Under the pieces are notes generated by a model. It worked only from the letters and a program-made list of their open reading frames with translations, was not told where the DNA came from and did no database searches. The position numbers were made by a program, and so were the translations under genes. DNA of 64,000 nucleotides from Halobacterium wangiae (GTDB taxonomy: Archaea; Halobacteriota; Halobacteria; Halobacteriales; Halobacteriaceae): NCBI RefSeq assembly GCF_021249345.1, contig NZ_CP089588.1, positions 1,488,001-1,552,000 on the forward strand, written 5' to 3'. This document shows positions 35,831 to 44,664 of this stretch, one piece after another. Each line of letters opens with the position of its first letter. Within the stretch, counting starts at the first letter, position 1.

Positions 35831-35850
35831 TCTCTCTCGGTACGAGTCGT

Positions 35851-36687
35851 ATGTTCCCTAATCTGGCTGTGTTCCGATCACGCATCGAACGACACCGGAT
35901 TCCGGCCTTCTTGCTTGTCGTCTTCGCCTGGACGTGGGTGTGGGACGCGGTGTACTATGCGTTCGGCTGGTGGGACTTCCTCCCGGTCTACATTAACTCC
36001 TTCCCGCGACAGTGGGGGCTCCCAATCGGCGCAGTACTCGTCGTCTGGGCGAGTGACGTCCCGCTTCGGGAGTGGCTCGGCCGCGTGTTCCAGTGGCGGC
36101 TCAATCCGTGGTATTACATCGGAGCAATCCTTCTCCCGTTGATCATCGGGAACGTCCAGCAGGTACTTCTCGCCCTCGGCGGTGGGTCGGTGAGCTACTC
36201 GCCGCCAGCCCCGCTTCACCTGCTATTCGTATTCTTCTTACTCAATGTCTTCCTCCTCGGTGGCGTCGAGGAATTCGGGTGGCGCGGATTCCTCCAACCA
36301 CAGTTCCAAGAACGGATGTCGGTGTTAACGGCGAGTCTCGCGGTCGGAGTGCTGTGGTGGGCATGGCATCTTCCTCTGTTTTTCGGTCATCCAAATTTCA
36401 CACCTGACGCGCTGTTCTTAGTGGAGTATACGACGTTTGTCCTCGGCGCCTCTACTGTCCTCGGTGCGCTCGTCAATATCACAAAAGGCGCAGTCATCCC
36501 GGCTGTGTTTATGCACGCCGCAATCAACGTCGGGAGCATTCTAGTGGGCTCCGGTGGCAAGCTAGACGGGTTACTGTCGGTTTCACTGGTCGTTGGCTCG
36601 GGTGCGTGGTGGCTAATCGCCGCCGTTCTGGTAGGGCTGTACGGGCGCTCGATGACCCCCGAATCCCCAATTGAGCCGCTCTCGTAG
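35851..36687 (+). CDS. CPBP-family intramembrane metalloprotease
   Basis: From the ATG at 35851 the product is 278 residues with about 7-8 TM helices. The active-site motifs are clear: GGVEEFGWRGFLQP (EExxxR), then WAWHLPLFF and VFMHAAINVGS carrying the His residues. The family (Rce1/Abi) cuts substrates inside the membrane and includes proteases used in bacteriocin immunity and defence. The N-terminal helix LVVFAWTWVWDAVYYAFG is also typical. It stands alone between gene-poor stretches. Confidence 0.85.
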   Translation: MFPNLAVFRSRIERHRIPAFLLVVFAWTWVWDAVYYAFGWWDFLPVYINSFPRQWGLPIGAVLVVWASDVPLREWLGRVFQWRLNPWYYIGAILLPLIIGNVQQVLLALGGGSVSYSPPAPLHLLFVFFLLNVFLLGGVEEFGWRGFLQPQFQERMSVLTASLAVGVLWWAWHLPLFFGHPNFTPDALFLVEYTTFVLGASTVLGALVNITKGAVIPAVFMHAAINVGSILVGSGGKLDGLLSVSLVVGSGAWWLIAAVLVGLYGRSMTPESPIEPLS

Positions 36688-37002
36688 CCACCGTTCACCA
36701 CCCGGGCTTAGAGAGCCATAGCCAACATGACCTAGCTAAGAAAGCAAATGGATGGGTATGATGGGTAGCTGTCGTTCGAGGTCTCTGGTGGTGGAGCTGT
36801 AGCTGCAGTGCTCCTCTGATTCGCTGATTCGGATGTCCGTCGGAATTGAGGAGGCTGAAGATTTTCTCGCAAACCTAGCACATGGCCTCGAGTAGGCCTG
36901 AAATGTTCCTCTACAGTTGTTTCTATTCGTGTTCTTGATGGCGAGAGGGAGCTGGAGTGGCCAGGTCGAATGACACCGTTGGCTGGCTTGTCTACGGTGG
37001 CC
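36688..37002. other. Intergenic region, nothing identified
   Basis: About 300 bases without a supported gene. A minus-strand frame across 36732-37181 overlaps the ArsR gene and has low-quality composition; it may be decayed transposon sequence but I cannot identify it. Confidence 0.3.
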
Positions 37003-37010
37003 TTATAATT
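37003..37010 (+). promoter_or_regulatory. TATA box of the first ArsR gene
   Basis: TTATAATT is 22-29 bases upstream of the ATG at 37032, fitting a leaderless archaeal transcript. Confidence 0.5.
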
Positions 37011-37031
37011 TGTCAGCGCTTGGTTTTGGCT

Positions 37032-37421
37032 ATGAGCGAGTCGCAGTCTGAGACCCCGGGGAACGTTGATCGAGGCCAACTGGAGCGGCTCTACGATCAG
37101 AATCCAGATGATACAATTCAGGAGCTGCTCGAATTCCGGGAGGATTCGGCAGTCATCGAAGACGAGTATACGATTTTTCAAGCTCTTGCGAACGAAGATC
37201 GAATTCGTCTCCTTGAGGCCCTCCGCGAGGGGGAGTTTTGTGGTTGTGAGCTGATGGTCATTCTCGATGCTCCGCAGTCAACCGTTGCCACTCACCTCCG
37301 GAAACTCCGGCAAGCCGGGCTCGTAAAGTGTCGTAAGAAGGGTAAGTGGAACTACTACCGGATTGCTGATACCGCAGTCATCGAACTGCTGGACCTTGCA
37401 AAAGCGATCGAAGTCGACTGA
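37032..37421 (+). CDS. ArsR-family metal(loid) sensor repressor
   Basis: The ATG at 37032 gives 129 residues: DEYTIFQALANEDRIRLLEA, then EGEFCGCELMVILD and APQSTVATHLRKLRQAGLVK with a C-terminal YRIADTAVIELLD. This is the ArsR winged helix. The FCGCEL Cys pair occupies the α3 position used by arsenic or antimony sensors. A reading frame to 36957 would add a spurious head. Together with the second ArsR gene 540 bases on and the permease, it points to metal(loid) export. Confidence 0.85.
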   Translation: MSESQSETPGNVDRGQLERLYDQNPDDTIQELLEFREDSAVIEDEYTIFQALANEDRIRLLEALREGEFCGCELMVILDAPQSTVATHLRKLRQAGLVKCRKKGKWNYYRIADTAVIELLDLAKAIEVD

Positions 37422-37745
37422 CCTAGTTCTCGGACTACGTATCCAGTGCCATTGATACTGCCGTTACTCGACAGTACCGTAGTGGCTTCAGGTTGGAACG
37501 TTCCCCGCGCGTAAGATTGGTGGCGAATGAGGCGCCGATAATCGTGGCTTGGTTCTACAATCCTTCCTCTGGGGTGTGCATGTGGGGGTTGAAGTTAGAA
37601 TCGATGATCTGCGTGTGTCCTATAGGCTCAGGAACCAGCTAAGTGCTGCGTATGGCTCTGTTTCCGGGCGGGGTCCCTGTTTGTGCCGGCAGATGCGTAC
37701 TCGTGGTGCCGGGGGAACGTATTGTGCTGTCGCGATTCTAGTGGT
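37422..37745. other. Intergenic region before the metal operon
   Basis: I see no credible gene. The stretch ends in a strong TATA sequence serving the small Cys protein. Confidence 0.4.
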
Positions 37746-37754
37746 TTTATATGA
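37746..37754 (+). promoter_or_regulatory. TATA box of the metal(loid) operon
   Basis: TTTATATGA lies 25-33 bases before the ATG at 37779, consistent with a leaderless operon transcript running through 39304 or 39539. Confidence 0.55.
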
Positions 37755-37778
37755 ATCGGGAATACACAATACGAAGTG

Positions 37779-37943
37779 ATGGCTAGAAGTGTCCTCCATC
37801 GACTGTGGAACCGGCTCGAATCCCGCTACAAAACTAACGACTCCTGTGGCTGTAGCCCCGAAGAAAACGAAGACACCACCACCGGATCAGACGAGAAATC
37901 CATCTCAGAGACAGAGCAAACCAGCCCCGATAGTGGCTGCTAA
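37779..37943 (+). CDS. Small Cys-rich protein opening the metal operon
   Basis: This 54-residue frame begins MARSVLHRLWNRLESRYKTN, contains NDSCGCSPEEN and ends SPDSGC. The pair of Cys residues in CGC and the final Cys give possible soft-metal ligands. It precedes the second ArsR gene by 21 bases. Small proteins of this kind accompany ArsR/permease operons in haloarchaea in my recollection; a metallochaperone role is inference. Confidence 0.6.
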   Translation: MARSVLHRLWNRLESRYKTNDSCGCSPEENEDTTTGSDEKSISETEQTSPDSGC

Positions 37944-37964
37944 TCACGAACTCCTCCATACATC

Positions 37965-38351
37965 ATGACAAAAACAGAATCCCCTGACCCAGATCTCTGC
38001 AGTAGTCTAGGACAGATATACGAAGATCCAGTAGCTCGAGTCGAAGTACTCCGAGAGGACTCTCCACCTCGGGAAGAAGCCACTCAGAAAGAACGTATTT
38101 TCAAGGCCTTAGCCAACACGGACAGGGTCCGAATTCTCGACACTCTTCGGGAATCAGCCTGTTGTACTTGCGAACTTCAGGCTGCGTTGGACGCCCCCCA
38201 ATCTACAATCGCTACTCACCTCCAGAACCTCAAACGTGCCGGGCTCGTGCAATCCGAAAAGGACGGCCGTTGGACGTACTACCGCATCGAAGACGACGCT
38301 GTACGCGAGGTCCTCGATGCCGCCTCGACCATTCAGGAGGGATCTGAATGA
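37965..38351 (+). CDS. Second ArsR-family regulator
   Basis: This 128-residue protein has IFKALANTDRVRILDTLRES, then ACCTCELQAALDAPQSTIAT and HLQNLKRAGLVQSEKDG, a winged helix similar to the first ArsR. The CCTCEL cluster supplies three Cys residues near α3. The last codon overlaps the permease start (ATGA), so translation is coupled. It probably represses the operon until metal or metalloid binds. Confidence 0.88.
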   Translation: MTKTESPDPDLCSSLGQIYEDPVARVEVLREDSPPREEATQKERIFKALANTDRVRILDTLRESACCTCELQAALDAPQSTIATHLQNLKRAGLVQSEKDGRWTYYRIEDDAVREVLDAASTIQEGSE

Positions 38352-39304
38352 TCTCACCGGAGCTCTCCGCATCCTTAGTGGAGTCCTGGAACTTCTTCAT
38401 CCATCTAGCAATCACCCTTGTTCCTCTGTTCATCGGTGCATCCTTCCTCGTAGGGCTTGCCCAAGAGTACTTCCCGCCAGAAAAAGTCGAACGGAAACTC
38501 CAGGGGTATAATGAGGGAACTGGAAACGTCGCCGCCGCAGGGTTCGGTGCAATCACCCCATTCTGTTCGTGTTCGACCGTCCCTGTGTTGAGTGGGCTCC
38601 TCCAAGCAGGTGCTCCGCTCGGGCTGGCGTTCTCGTTCCTACTCGCCTCACCGCTGGTCAACGAGATTGCAGTCCTCCTTCTCCTCGGAGCCTTCGGTCT
38701 CAAAGTAACGATCTGGTACATCGCAACCACGATCACTGCGGCAATCATCGGCGGTATCATCATCGGCCGGCTAGGGCTCATTGAGGACGTCAAAGACATT
38801 GAATTGAACAGCGACAGGGATCAATCCGTGGCTACTGACGGAGGAACAGTCGAATGTTGTGCCTCCTCGCCAGACACCCGGGTAACCCACCGCGAACACT
38901 TCGAAAAAGCCGCTCGTGAAGCAGGGACCTTCTTCAAAGAGACCCTTCCGTACCTCCTCCTCGGTATGACTATTGGTGCTCTTGTCCACAACGTCGTTCC
39001 CGCTGAAATCCTGCAGGCCGTTCTGGGGTCGCAGAATCCGGTCGCAGTTCCACTTGCTGCCCTCTTCGGAGCACCAATTTACGTCAGTATGAGTGGGATG
39101 CTCCCTACTGCGGTGGTGCTGCATGAACAGGGTATCGCCATTGGCACTGTCCTGGCATTTGTGATCGGTGGTGCTGGCGTTAGCATTCCGAACCTGATTC
39201 TGCTGAACAAGCTGTTCAAGCGCCGACTGCTTCTGGCCTACGCCGGAACGGTCGTAGTAATTGGTGTTCTCGTCGGCGTGAGCTTCAACGCATTCCTTAT
39301 CTAA
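38348..39304 (+). CDS. Permease of the ArsP/DUF318 type
   Basis: This 318-residue protein has 8-10 TM helices and the family signature ITPFCSCSTVPVLSGLLQAG, with the essential Cys pair. A central cytoplasmic loop (about residues 155-205) contains a VECCASS Cys pair, and the second half repeats the fold with 'GAPIYVSMSGMLPTAVV'. Members export organoarsenicals or other metal(loid)s. It overlaps the ArsR stop by four bases. It is 25 bases upstream of the small zinc protein. Confidence 0.85.
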   Translation: MISPELSASLVESWNFFIHLAITLVPLFIGASFLVGLAQEYFPPEKVERKLQGYNEGTGNVAAAGFGAITPFCSCSTVPVLSGLLQAGAPLGLAFSFLLASPLVNEIAVLLLLGAFGLKVTIWYIATTITAAIIGGIIIGRLGLIEDVKDIELNSDRDQSVATDGGTVECCASSPDTRVTHREHFEKAAREAGTFFKETLPYLLLGMTIGALVHNVVPAEILQAVLGSQNPVAVPLAALFGAPIYVSMSGMLPTAVVLHEQGIAIGTVLAFVIGGAGVSIPNLILLNKLFKRRLLLAYAGTVVVIGVLVGVSFNAFLI

Positions 39305-39329
39305 ACACATCCAACCAGAGGCCATTACA

Positions 39330-39539
39330 ATGACAGAATCCAACAACGGGGATTGCCCCCTATGTAACACATCGTCGGAAACGAAAGAAAAGATTGCAAC
39401 TGCCAAACTTGCAGAGCATATCAAGGAGAAAGCTCGCCGAGACTCAGCCCACAATGAGTGGGTGGAAGAACATACAGCCAACGGGAAATTATCGGAGATT
39501 CGCGCTGCATTGGTAGAGAACGATAGTCCCCGGACCTAG
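39330..39539 (+). CDS. Small Cys-pair protein following the permease
   Basis: The product is 69 residues: GDCPLCNTSSETKEKIATAK, then a helical basic/acidic stretch ending in SEIRAALVENDSP. Only one CxxC pair is present, so it may be half of a metal site or bind as a dimer. It is 25 bases after the permease stop and is probably part of the operon. Function unknown. Confidence 0.6.
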   Translation: MTESNNGDCPLCNTSSETKEKIATAKLAEHIKEKARRDSAHNEWVEEHTANGKLSEIRAALVENDSPRT

Positions 39540-39676
39540 CAACCTGGGGGCGGATACGTCGCTGAAATCGCGGACGCGCATAGCGGGGGAATCTCGGCTT
39601 AGGGGTTCTGCAGGGGGCGCACGCTTGGAGGTATTAGGGTGTCGGAGCAGTTAGCAGGAGTTCCACGGAGAGGGAG

Positions 39677-40054
39677 TCATGACTCTCTCGCGAGCCAGTT
39701 GAGGGCGGCCTGTTTGGTCTCGAAGACGCCGGTTTCGATGCCGATGACGTGGTCCGGAAATGAGTCGGCATCAGAGAAGTTATCGGTGACGACGGCCCAG
39801 CGTTGGACGCCAAGCGAGTAGCCAGCCACAGCCGCGTCCTCGACATGCTTGAATCCCGGGTTTGAAAGCGATACGCCTGGTTCGAGGATGGTCAAAGCAC
39901 CGGTGATGTCCTCAGAGCGGATGGTGTGCATGAACTCCTGGTTGATGGCGCGCGCGGCTTGCCTATCAATATTGACGCCAGAAGGGAGGGTGACGACGAC
40001 GGCATTTTGTTCGACGGTGACGGTGACTCCAGGGGCGGCCTCAAACTCCGACAT
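39677..40054 (-). CDS. SpoIIAA/STAS-like protein
   Basis: This 125-residue protein has strands and helices (VTVTVEQNAVVVTLPSG, 'RWAVVTDNF', 'ETKQAALNWLARE') fitting the SpoIIAA-like/STAS-SEC14 fold of small cytoplasmic proteins. It converges on the metal operon with 137 bases between. Its promoter lies in the AT-rich 40055-40120. Function unknown. Confidence 0.55.
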   Translation of the reverse strand: MSEFEAAPGVTVTVEQNAVVVTLPSGVNIDRQAARAINQEFMHTIRSEDITGALTILEPGVSLSNPGFKHVEDAAVAGYSLGVQRWAVVTDNFSDADSFPDHVIGIETGVFETKQAALNWLARES

Positions 40055-40612
40055 TAGCTTGATGATATATAATCAATATAATAAACCCTTGCAGAACTAT
40101 ACATATTCTGTCAACCTAAATGTCTAAACATTGTATATTCTTCTCGTCATTAGTCCGGTTTTGGATCTCAATAGCCAACAATAACACAGCCGAAACCAGA
40201 TAATAGGCCTCCTCAATCCGTGGATTAACGCCTTCGTGAAACAAGCCTGACTCTCAGAATCTAAGATCCCTTTCCACGTCTCCAAAAACGAAGTATCCCA
40301 GTTTGAATTGCTAACAACAAAATACTCGACAACAGGACACCAACATCCCCCATCCTCTTGGCAGCCCTCTAGTCACCAGCATCCCTTATACCCACTCGCG
40401 TGAGACTCTCATCGATCCCATTGGTGGCCTGCTTCGAATCAAGAGCACTCGAATGACGACCCCCATTTGTCTCGAGCAAACCAACGGGGAACGCCACTCC
40501 CCGAAACCACACCCAGTATAGCACCGTCTACACCAGCTTCACGCCCGGCTTTTTTCTATCACGCCCCCAGGGGTGCGGGCGCCCACATAGTGGGTGGCCC
40601 GAGTCAATTCGA
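40055..40612. other. AT-rich intergenic region with hairpin
   Basis: No gene in about 560 bases. It is richer in A+T than its surroundings. Just before the SWIM gene a stem (GGGCGCCCAC with GTGGGTGGCCC, 40577-40600) could be a terminator or an operator. Confidence 0.45.
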
Positions 40613-41095
40613 ATGCATCCAGTAACACAACTCAACTTTAGCACGCGCGTCATCAAACGAGCCCAGTACGAAGCCCTCGAATTCTCCATTCACCCCGAGG
40701 CAAGGGGTGTGCTCGTTCGCAATGAAAGTCATGCTGACCCGGAAAACCACGAATACCACGTAACAGTCCTGAATGGAGTACCCAGTAATTGTGAGTGCCC
40801 AGCTAACGCGAAGTACAGTGGCGCCTGCAAACACCGCGTCGGGGTCGCGATACAGCCCATGATTCTTGAGGTACTCGCACGCTGCAAGCCCGACCCGTTA
40901 GGATTGATTGCTGATGGTGGCACTCCACAACCGGAGTCCACAGACCCGAGTCCAGAGGTGACTACTGGTGAAGCATGCGAGGACGAGTGTGCGTGTGCGG
41001 ACCTCCCTGGGGAGTTTCCGTGCTGGGAGTGCTACCGAAGTGGTCATCGAGAATTCCCAGACGACGATCGTGAGGCCCGGAGAACACAGACGTAA
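40613..41095 (+). CDS. SWIM zinc-finger protein
   Basis: This 160-residue protein has a C-x-C-x(n)-C-x-H SWIM motif (NCECPANAKYSGACKHRV) at about residues 61-78. A second Cys-rich patch (GEACEDECACADL, then CWECYR) near the C-terminus gives another possible metal site. SWIM domains bind DNA or protein partners and occur near haloarchaeal recombination and transposition genes. The gene is followed by an inverted R85 copy. Confidence 0.75.
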   Translation: MHPVTQLNFSTRVIKRAQYEALEFSIHPEARGVLVRNESHADPENHEYHVTVLNGVPSNCECPANAKYSGACKHRVGVAIQPMILEVLARCKPDPLGLIADGGTPQPESTDPSPEVTTGEACEDECACADLPGEFPCWECYRSGHREFPDDDREARRTQT

Positions 41096-41163
41096 CACCC
41101 CAAATCCATCCGAGTGACACTGGAGAGTTGTGGGCTCGATCGGTAGTCTAGGGGAATCCAGGC

Positions 41164-41255
41164 CTTCTCGAGGTCACGGCTACTCCCGGAATCGTCCTGA
41201 TCGACTAATCGGTGATTCTCCAAGAGTGGCACTGGGGGGACTCGCTCAGTATAGG
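41164..41255 (-). repeat. R85 repeat, copy M (inverted)
   Basis: Read on the minus strand this matches R85: CCTATACTGAGC at the left, then GGAGAATCACCGATTAGTCG and TTCCGGGAGTAGCCGTGACC at the right. It is the only copy found in the opposite orientation. It lies 69 bases after the SWIM gene. Confidence 0.55.
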
Positions 41256-41360
41256 CATTCCACTACTCAGAAGCCGAGCTATTGACTCGAACGGAGTGTC
41301 CTGACACGAGGTAAGTATATTGGAGGTAGAATTACCTGGCTAGAAATTATTGTCTGACGC

Positions 41361-41696
41361 ATGGCGCACAGTGAATGCTATCCGGATAAGGCCCCGAGAG
41401 TCAACACCCTCCTCGAGACCCTGTCCAGTCCTCACCGACGGGAGCTCATTCACTACTTCGAATCATCCCCTCAGACCGATGGTGATTCGCTTGATGCACT
41501 CGTCTCCCATCTCGATACTCGGATGCCGTCGACGACCCCCACCAACCTAGAAACAGTCCTCCACCACACCCACCTCCCCAAACTCGAAGAAGAGGGATGG
41601 ATAGAGTACGACCCCCGAGAGGAGTGGATACAGTATCATGGAAACGAAGACGTCGAATCAATACTCATCGAGCTCGCTAGGGTATTCTCTGAGTAG
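41361..41696 (+). CDS. DUF7344-type winged-helix protein
   Basis: This 111-residue protein has LLETLSSPHRRELIHYFESS, then NLETVLHHTHLPKLEEEGWI and EYDPREEWIQYHG, matching the DUF7344 winged helix. Length and layout are usual. Such proteins probably bind DNA. It is one of four in this window, all small. The start is the ATG at 41361. Confidence 0.78.
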   Translation: MAHSECYPDKAPRVNTLLETLSSPHRRELIHYFESSPQTDGDSLDALVSHLDTRMPSTTPTNLETVLHHTHLPKLEEEGWIEYDPREEWIQYHGNEDVESILIELARVFSE

Positions 41697-42038
41697 CAGC
41701 GTACAATCCATATTCGGCGCTAACAGTGGTCTGTACAGGAAATTACGTAGATCCAAGCGACCCAGAGCACGAGCAAGTAGATAGGCCAAGGGTGAATGAG
41801 AGTCACTGCGCTCAAACACTATGTCAATTCCGTTTACAGAACACGAATGGACAAACTCACTAGTAGAGTAGTATCCCCGGGTAAAGCTCGGAAACGCGAC
41901 CACCAACTCACACCCGTTCTGAATCGAGATAACTCGCTGAATGGACCCACTCCTCTTCAGTTCCTGAAGAATTTTATCGCGCTAGATCCGTAAAATAAGC
42001 TTGGAACTGGAGCTAACCTTCCTGGATACGCTCGGCTC
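41697..42038. other. Intergenic region, nothing identified
   Basis: About 340 bases between convergent DUF7344 genes. Small open frames are present but lack credible composition. Confidence 0.35.
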
Positions 42039-42446
42039 TCACTCGTGGACGTCGTCCTGCTCGACCAACGTCAGGAGATCTTGTTCCAGTTCAGCGCCAA
42101 CAAACCGGACGTGCCCCGTTTCAGCCTCGTAGTCGATTATCCGAGCCTCCTCCAGTTTTGGAAGATGAGTATGGTGAAGTGCGATTCGGACGCGTTGTTG
42201 GTGTTCGTCTAACTCCCGTCTCGGGTCTTCGTTCCGAACCCGGTCTGCAACGCAATCTACGAGCACATCGTATTCCAGTGTCTTCTCAGAAGCGTTGTCC
42301 AACGCGTTGAGGGTAGCGCGTCGGTGTTCGTTCGCTACTGCCGACAGAACCGTATCGGGGGATATCGATCTCTCACGGCCCGAAGAACCGGAGCCCTCAT
42401 CAATTGACTGTATATCAGGTGTCCCCAGCTCTCGACTCTCATCCAT
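42039..42446 (-). CDS. DUF7344-type winged-helix protein
   Basis: The ATG at 42446 gives 135 residues with VLSAVANEHRRATLNALDNA, then RVRIALHHTHLPKLEEARII and DYEAETGHVRFVG. In-frame ATGs at 42467 and 42569 would lengthen the N-terminus. It lies 58 bases downstream of the bat-type gene on the same strand, so it may be co-transcribed. Confidence 0.75.
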   Translation of the reverse strand: MDESRELGTPDIQSIDEGSGSSGRERSISPDTVLSAVANEHRRATLNALDNASEKTLEYDVLVDCVADRVRNEDPRRELDEHQQRVRIALHHTHLPKLEEARIIDYEAETGHVRFVGAELEQDLLTLVEQDDVHE

Positions 42447-42504
42447 ACTCACATAGCGTAGTCCCATCTGCCTGGCTCTGCCCCATGGTGCATAATGGAA
42501 ACAG

Positions 42505-43170
42505 TCAGTCCATCTCTGCTGCTGACTCGGGCGTGAGGAGTGCGTACCTCCCGAACGTCCCAATGGCACGACGCAGTCGCTCCGTCACTGCTTGATCGGA
42601 AATCCCGAGTTCGTCAGCTAACTCTGTGGTCGTACACCCTCGTGGAATGTCGTAGTATCCCCTTCGAATAGCGAGCGCCAACGCTTCTCGCTGGGGCTCA
42701 CTCAGGCCGTACCACGGACCGGCCTCAGGGTCCGTCGGATTATATATGCGGGTTAGCTCCAGAGAGATGTGCGCGGCCTCACAGCAGTCCTGGCACTGAC
42801 TCAATGCCTCGCGGTCTGAGAACCGTATCTCGAAATTCCACCCTTCCGACGATCCAGTCGCACCCAGTATCTGCCCGTCGTGTTCCAAGATGCACTGAAA
42901 AAGGTGGTCCTGGCTCGCATCCCAATCGAGCCTGATTAGCGTCCTGTCGTCGAACACGTCCACCTCTGTGACGCTGTTGACAGTTGGATAGCGTTCGACG
43001 GCCTCGAGAAAGCCGTTTTCGACCGGTTCGTAGACCCAGAAGAGCGGCACGGTCACGTCCCCACTCGGGACGAGCGTTTCCAGTTCGATGGCCGAGGCTT
43101 GCTCCAGACTGAGGATTTGCCCGAGTTCAAAATCATCGGATGGGATGCGAACCTCCGTTATCACACTCAT
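42505..43170 (-). CDS. bat-type HTH_10 transcription regulator (minus)
   Basis: The ATG at 43170 gives 221 residues. An N-terminal sensing domain (FELGQILSLEQASAIELETL, 'VPLFWVYE') is followed by the HTH_10 domain (LSEPQREALALAIRRGYYDI, then ELADELGISDQAVTERLRRA). Such proteins regulate genes in response to light, oxygen or other signals in haloarchaea. It is divergent from its plus-strand paralogue at 43362 with a palindrome between them. Confidence 0.85.
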   Translation of the reverse strand: MSVITEVRIPSDDFELGQILSLEQASAIELETLVPSGDVTVPLFWVYEPVENGFLEAVERYPTVNSVTEVDVFDDRTLIRLDWDASQDHLFQCILEHDGQILGATGSSEGWNFEIRFSDREALSQCQDCCEAAHISLELTRIYNPTDPEAGPWYGLSEPQREALALAIRRGYYDIPRGCTTTELADELGISDQAVTERLRRAIGTFGRYALLTPESAAEMD

Positions 43171-43215
43171 ACTCGCTTGTAAGACTAGATTGTCCGGTTG
43201 CACAAAAGGAGGCGA

Positions 43216-43229
43216 CATGGTACACCATG
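43216..43229. promoter_or_regulatory. Palindrome between divergent bat-type genes
   Basis: CATGGT-AC-ACCATG is a 6-bp inverted repeat with a 2-bp centre. It lies 46 bases upstream of the minus-strand gene and 133 bases upstream of the plus-strand gene. A dimeric HTH protein could bind it, giving shared control. Confidence 0.4.
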
Positions 43230-43361
43230 GCCATCCGGGTGCCAGAGGTACACCCCGCTCGCAGCGCACACCATCTCGGCCAGCAACGGTGCGTCGACTC
43301 GTCTCGAAGCCATGATACACCACCCATGCCGGTTATTCGTCTGCCAGACGAAGGCTTCCGA

Positions 43362-44006
43362 ATGGCGACTGTGATGGAATTTACGAGTCCGGTAGCGGAG
43401 TTTCCGCTGGGAAGTGTGTTCGAGAACCTGCCGGGTGTGACCGTTGAACTGGAGCGATTGATTCCACACGAGACGCTGATTATCCCGTACTTCTGGGTGC
43501 GTGATGTAGAAACGGAGGATATCGAAGCTGCGTTCGAGGCACATTCCGGCGTGAAAAACATTCGAGTGGTCGATCGCGTCGAAGACGAGTATCTCATGCG
43601 TGCCGAGTGGGAGTCAGAGTACTTCGGCATCCTGAGTGCGCTTGCCAAGGCCAACGTCGTCGTGCTTTCCGGGATTGGAACGAAAGAGGACTGGCGGTTC
43701 GAGGTACGCGGTGAGAGTCAGGAGACGCTCGCTGAGTTCCGAGAATACTGCCAGGAAAACGACATTCCGATAGCGATCACCGCCGTCCACGCCATGCTTC
43801 CGATCCAGGGAGAGGGCTACGAGTTGACCGAGACCCAACGCGAGGCACTGGTACTAGCCTACGAACGGGGCTACTTCGACACCCCACGCGAGTCGTCGCT
43901 CGAAGAGATCGCCGAAGAGCTCGGCATCACCCAGCAATCGCTCTCGTCACGCCTTCGACGCGGGCATCGACGCCTCATTGCAGCAACACTCAGTAGTTCG
44001 GTGTGA
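43362..44006 (+). CDS. bat-type HTH_10 transcription regulator (plus)
   Basis: The ATG at 43362 gives 214 residues: MATVMEFTSPVAEFPLGSVF, then an IPYFWVRD strand and a C-terminal HTH_10 (LTETQREALVLAYERGYFDT, then EIAEELGITQQSLSSRLRRG). The N-terminal half aligns in pattern with its divergent neighbour, so the two are likely paralogues. An earlier ATG at 43326 adds 12 residues that are not typical. Confidence 0.85.
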   Translation: MATVMEFTSPVAEFPLGSVFENLPGVTVELERLIPHETLIIPYFWVRDVETEDIEAAFEAHSGVKNIRVVDRVEDEYLMRAEWESEYFGILSALAKANVVVLSGIGTKEDWRFEVRGESQETLAEFREYCQENDIPIAITAVHAMLPIQGEGYELTETQREALVLAYERGYFDTPRESSLEEIAEELGITQQSLSSRLRRGHRRLIAATLSSSV

Positions 44007-44090
44007 CCGTTCGGATAGGCCCCCTGCATTAAACCCTCTGTATAATCAGTGTACTTATTGAACCGACTCAGACGGCTAGAATCAGGCTAG

Positions 44091-44447
44091 ATGGACGCAA
44101 CGGTATCTGGGGTTGGAGTCGAAGCAGTCGAGTACTCTCCGGAATCTGGGACTGTTCGCACGCAGTTTGATCAGGAGAAGACACCCGCGAGCATGGCTGT
44201 TGTCGCAACGCTGGCGGACGTAATGGATACTGATCCTGTAGAACTCGACCCGCTCCATTCCACTGTTGACGCCGACGGATTGGATGCGCTCGTCCGCGTT
44301 CGCAACGGGACGAACGGAGATGTCCACGTTGCATTCACGCACGAGGGGCACGCAATAACCGTACACAGCTACGGTGTGATCACTATCACGCCAGAACACG
44401 AACTCACAGTGGAGGAACACGAAAGGGGGCGGGAAGATGACGTCTGA
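44091..44447 (+). CDS. HalOD1 output-domain protein
   Basis: This 118-residue protein has SMAVVATLADVMDTDPVELD and PLHSTVDADGLDALVRVRNG, then AITVHSYGVITITPE, the HalOD1 pattern. HalOD1 is a haloarchaeal output domain found alone or fused to receiver domains, with an unknown partner. The next gene overlaps its end by 11 bases on the same strand, so they are co-translated. The start is the ATG at 44091. Confidence 0.85.
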   Translation: MDATVSGVGVEAVEYSPESGTVRTQFDQEKTPASMAVVATLADVMDTDPVELDPLHSTVDADGLDALVRVRNGTNGDVHVAFTHEGHAITVHSYGVITITPEHELTVEEHERGREDDV

Positions 44448-44622
44448 GGAGACCTCGCTTGCGTCGAAGGAAGAATTAAACGTGGAGCTGAAGGCCCTCC
44501 TTCGCAGGGCCTACGAGAGTGGAATCGATGTGGAAGGCGGATTCGAATGTCGGAATGGGGTCGAACATCCTGACTGGGACGTGATCGTCACTGAAGTCGA
44601 AAAGAACGGGCATTCGGAGTGA
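44437..44622 (+). CDS. Small partner of the HalOD1 protein
   Basis: The product is 61 residues: EELNVELKALLRRAYESGID, then VEGGFECRNGVEHPDWDVIV. This pattern commonly follows a HalOD1 gene in haloarchaea in my recollection. The ATG lies inside the upstream gene (11-base overlap), indicating coupled translation. Function unknown. Confidence 0.7.
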   Translation: MTSEETSLASKEELNVELKALLRRAYESGIDVEGGFECRNGVEHPDWDVIVTEVEKNGHSE

Positions 44623-44664
44623 ACGACTTCGAGCGTGGCCGGATCGGTTGCAACTACTTGACCT

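Noticed and set aside
36732-37181. A 149-residue minus-strand frame resembling transposon debris
   Set aside because: It overlaps the ArsR gene start and promoter, and I cannot match it to any transposase.
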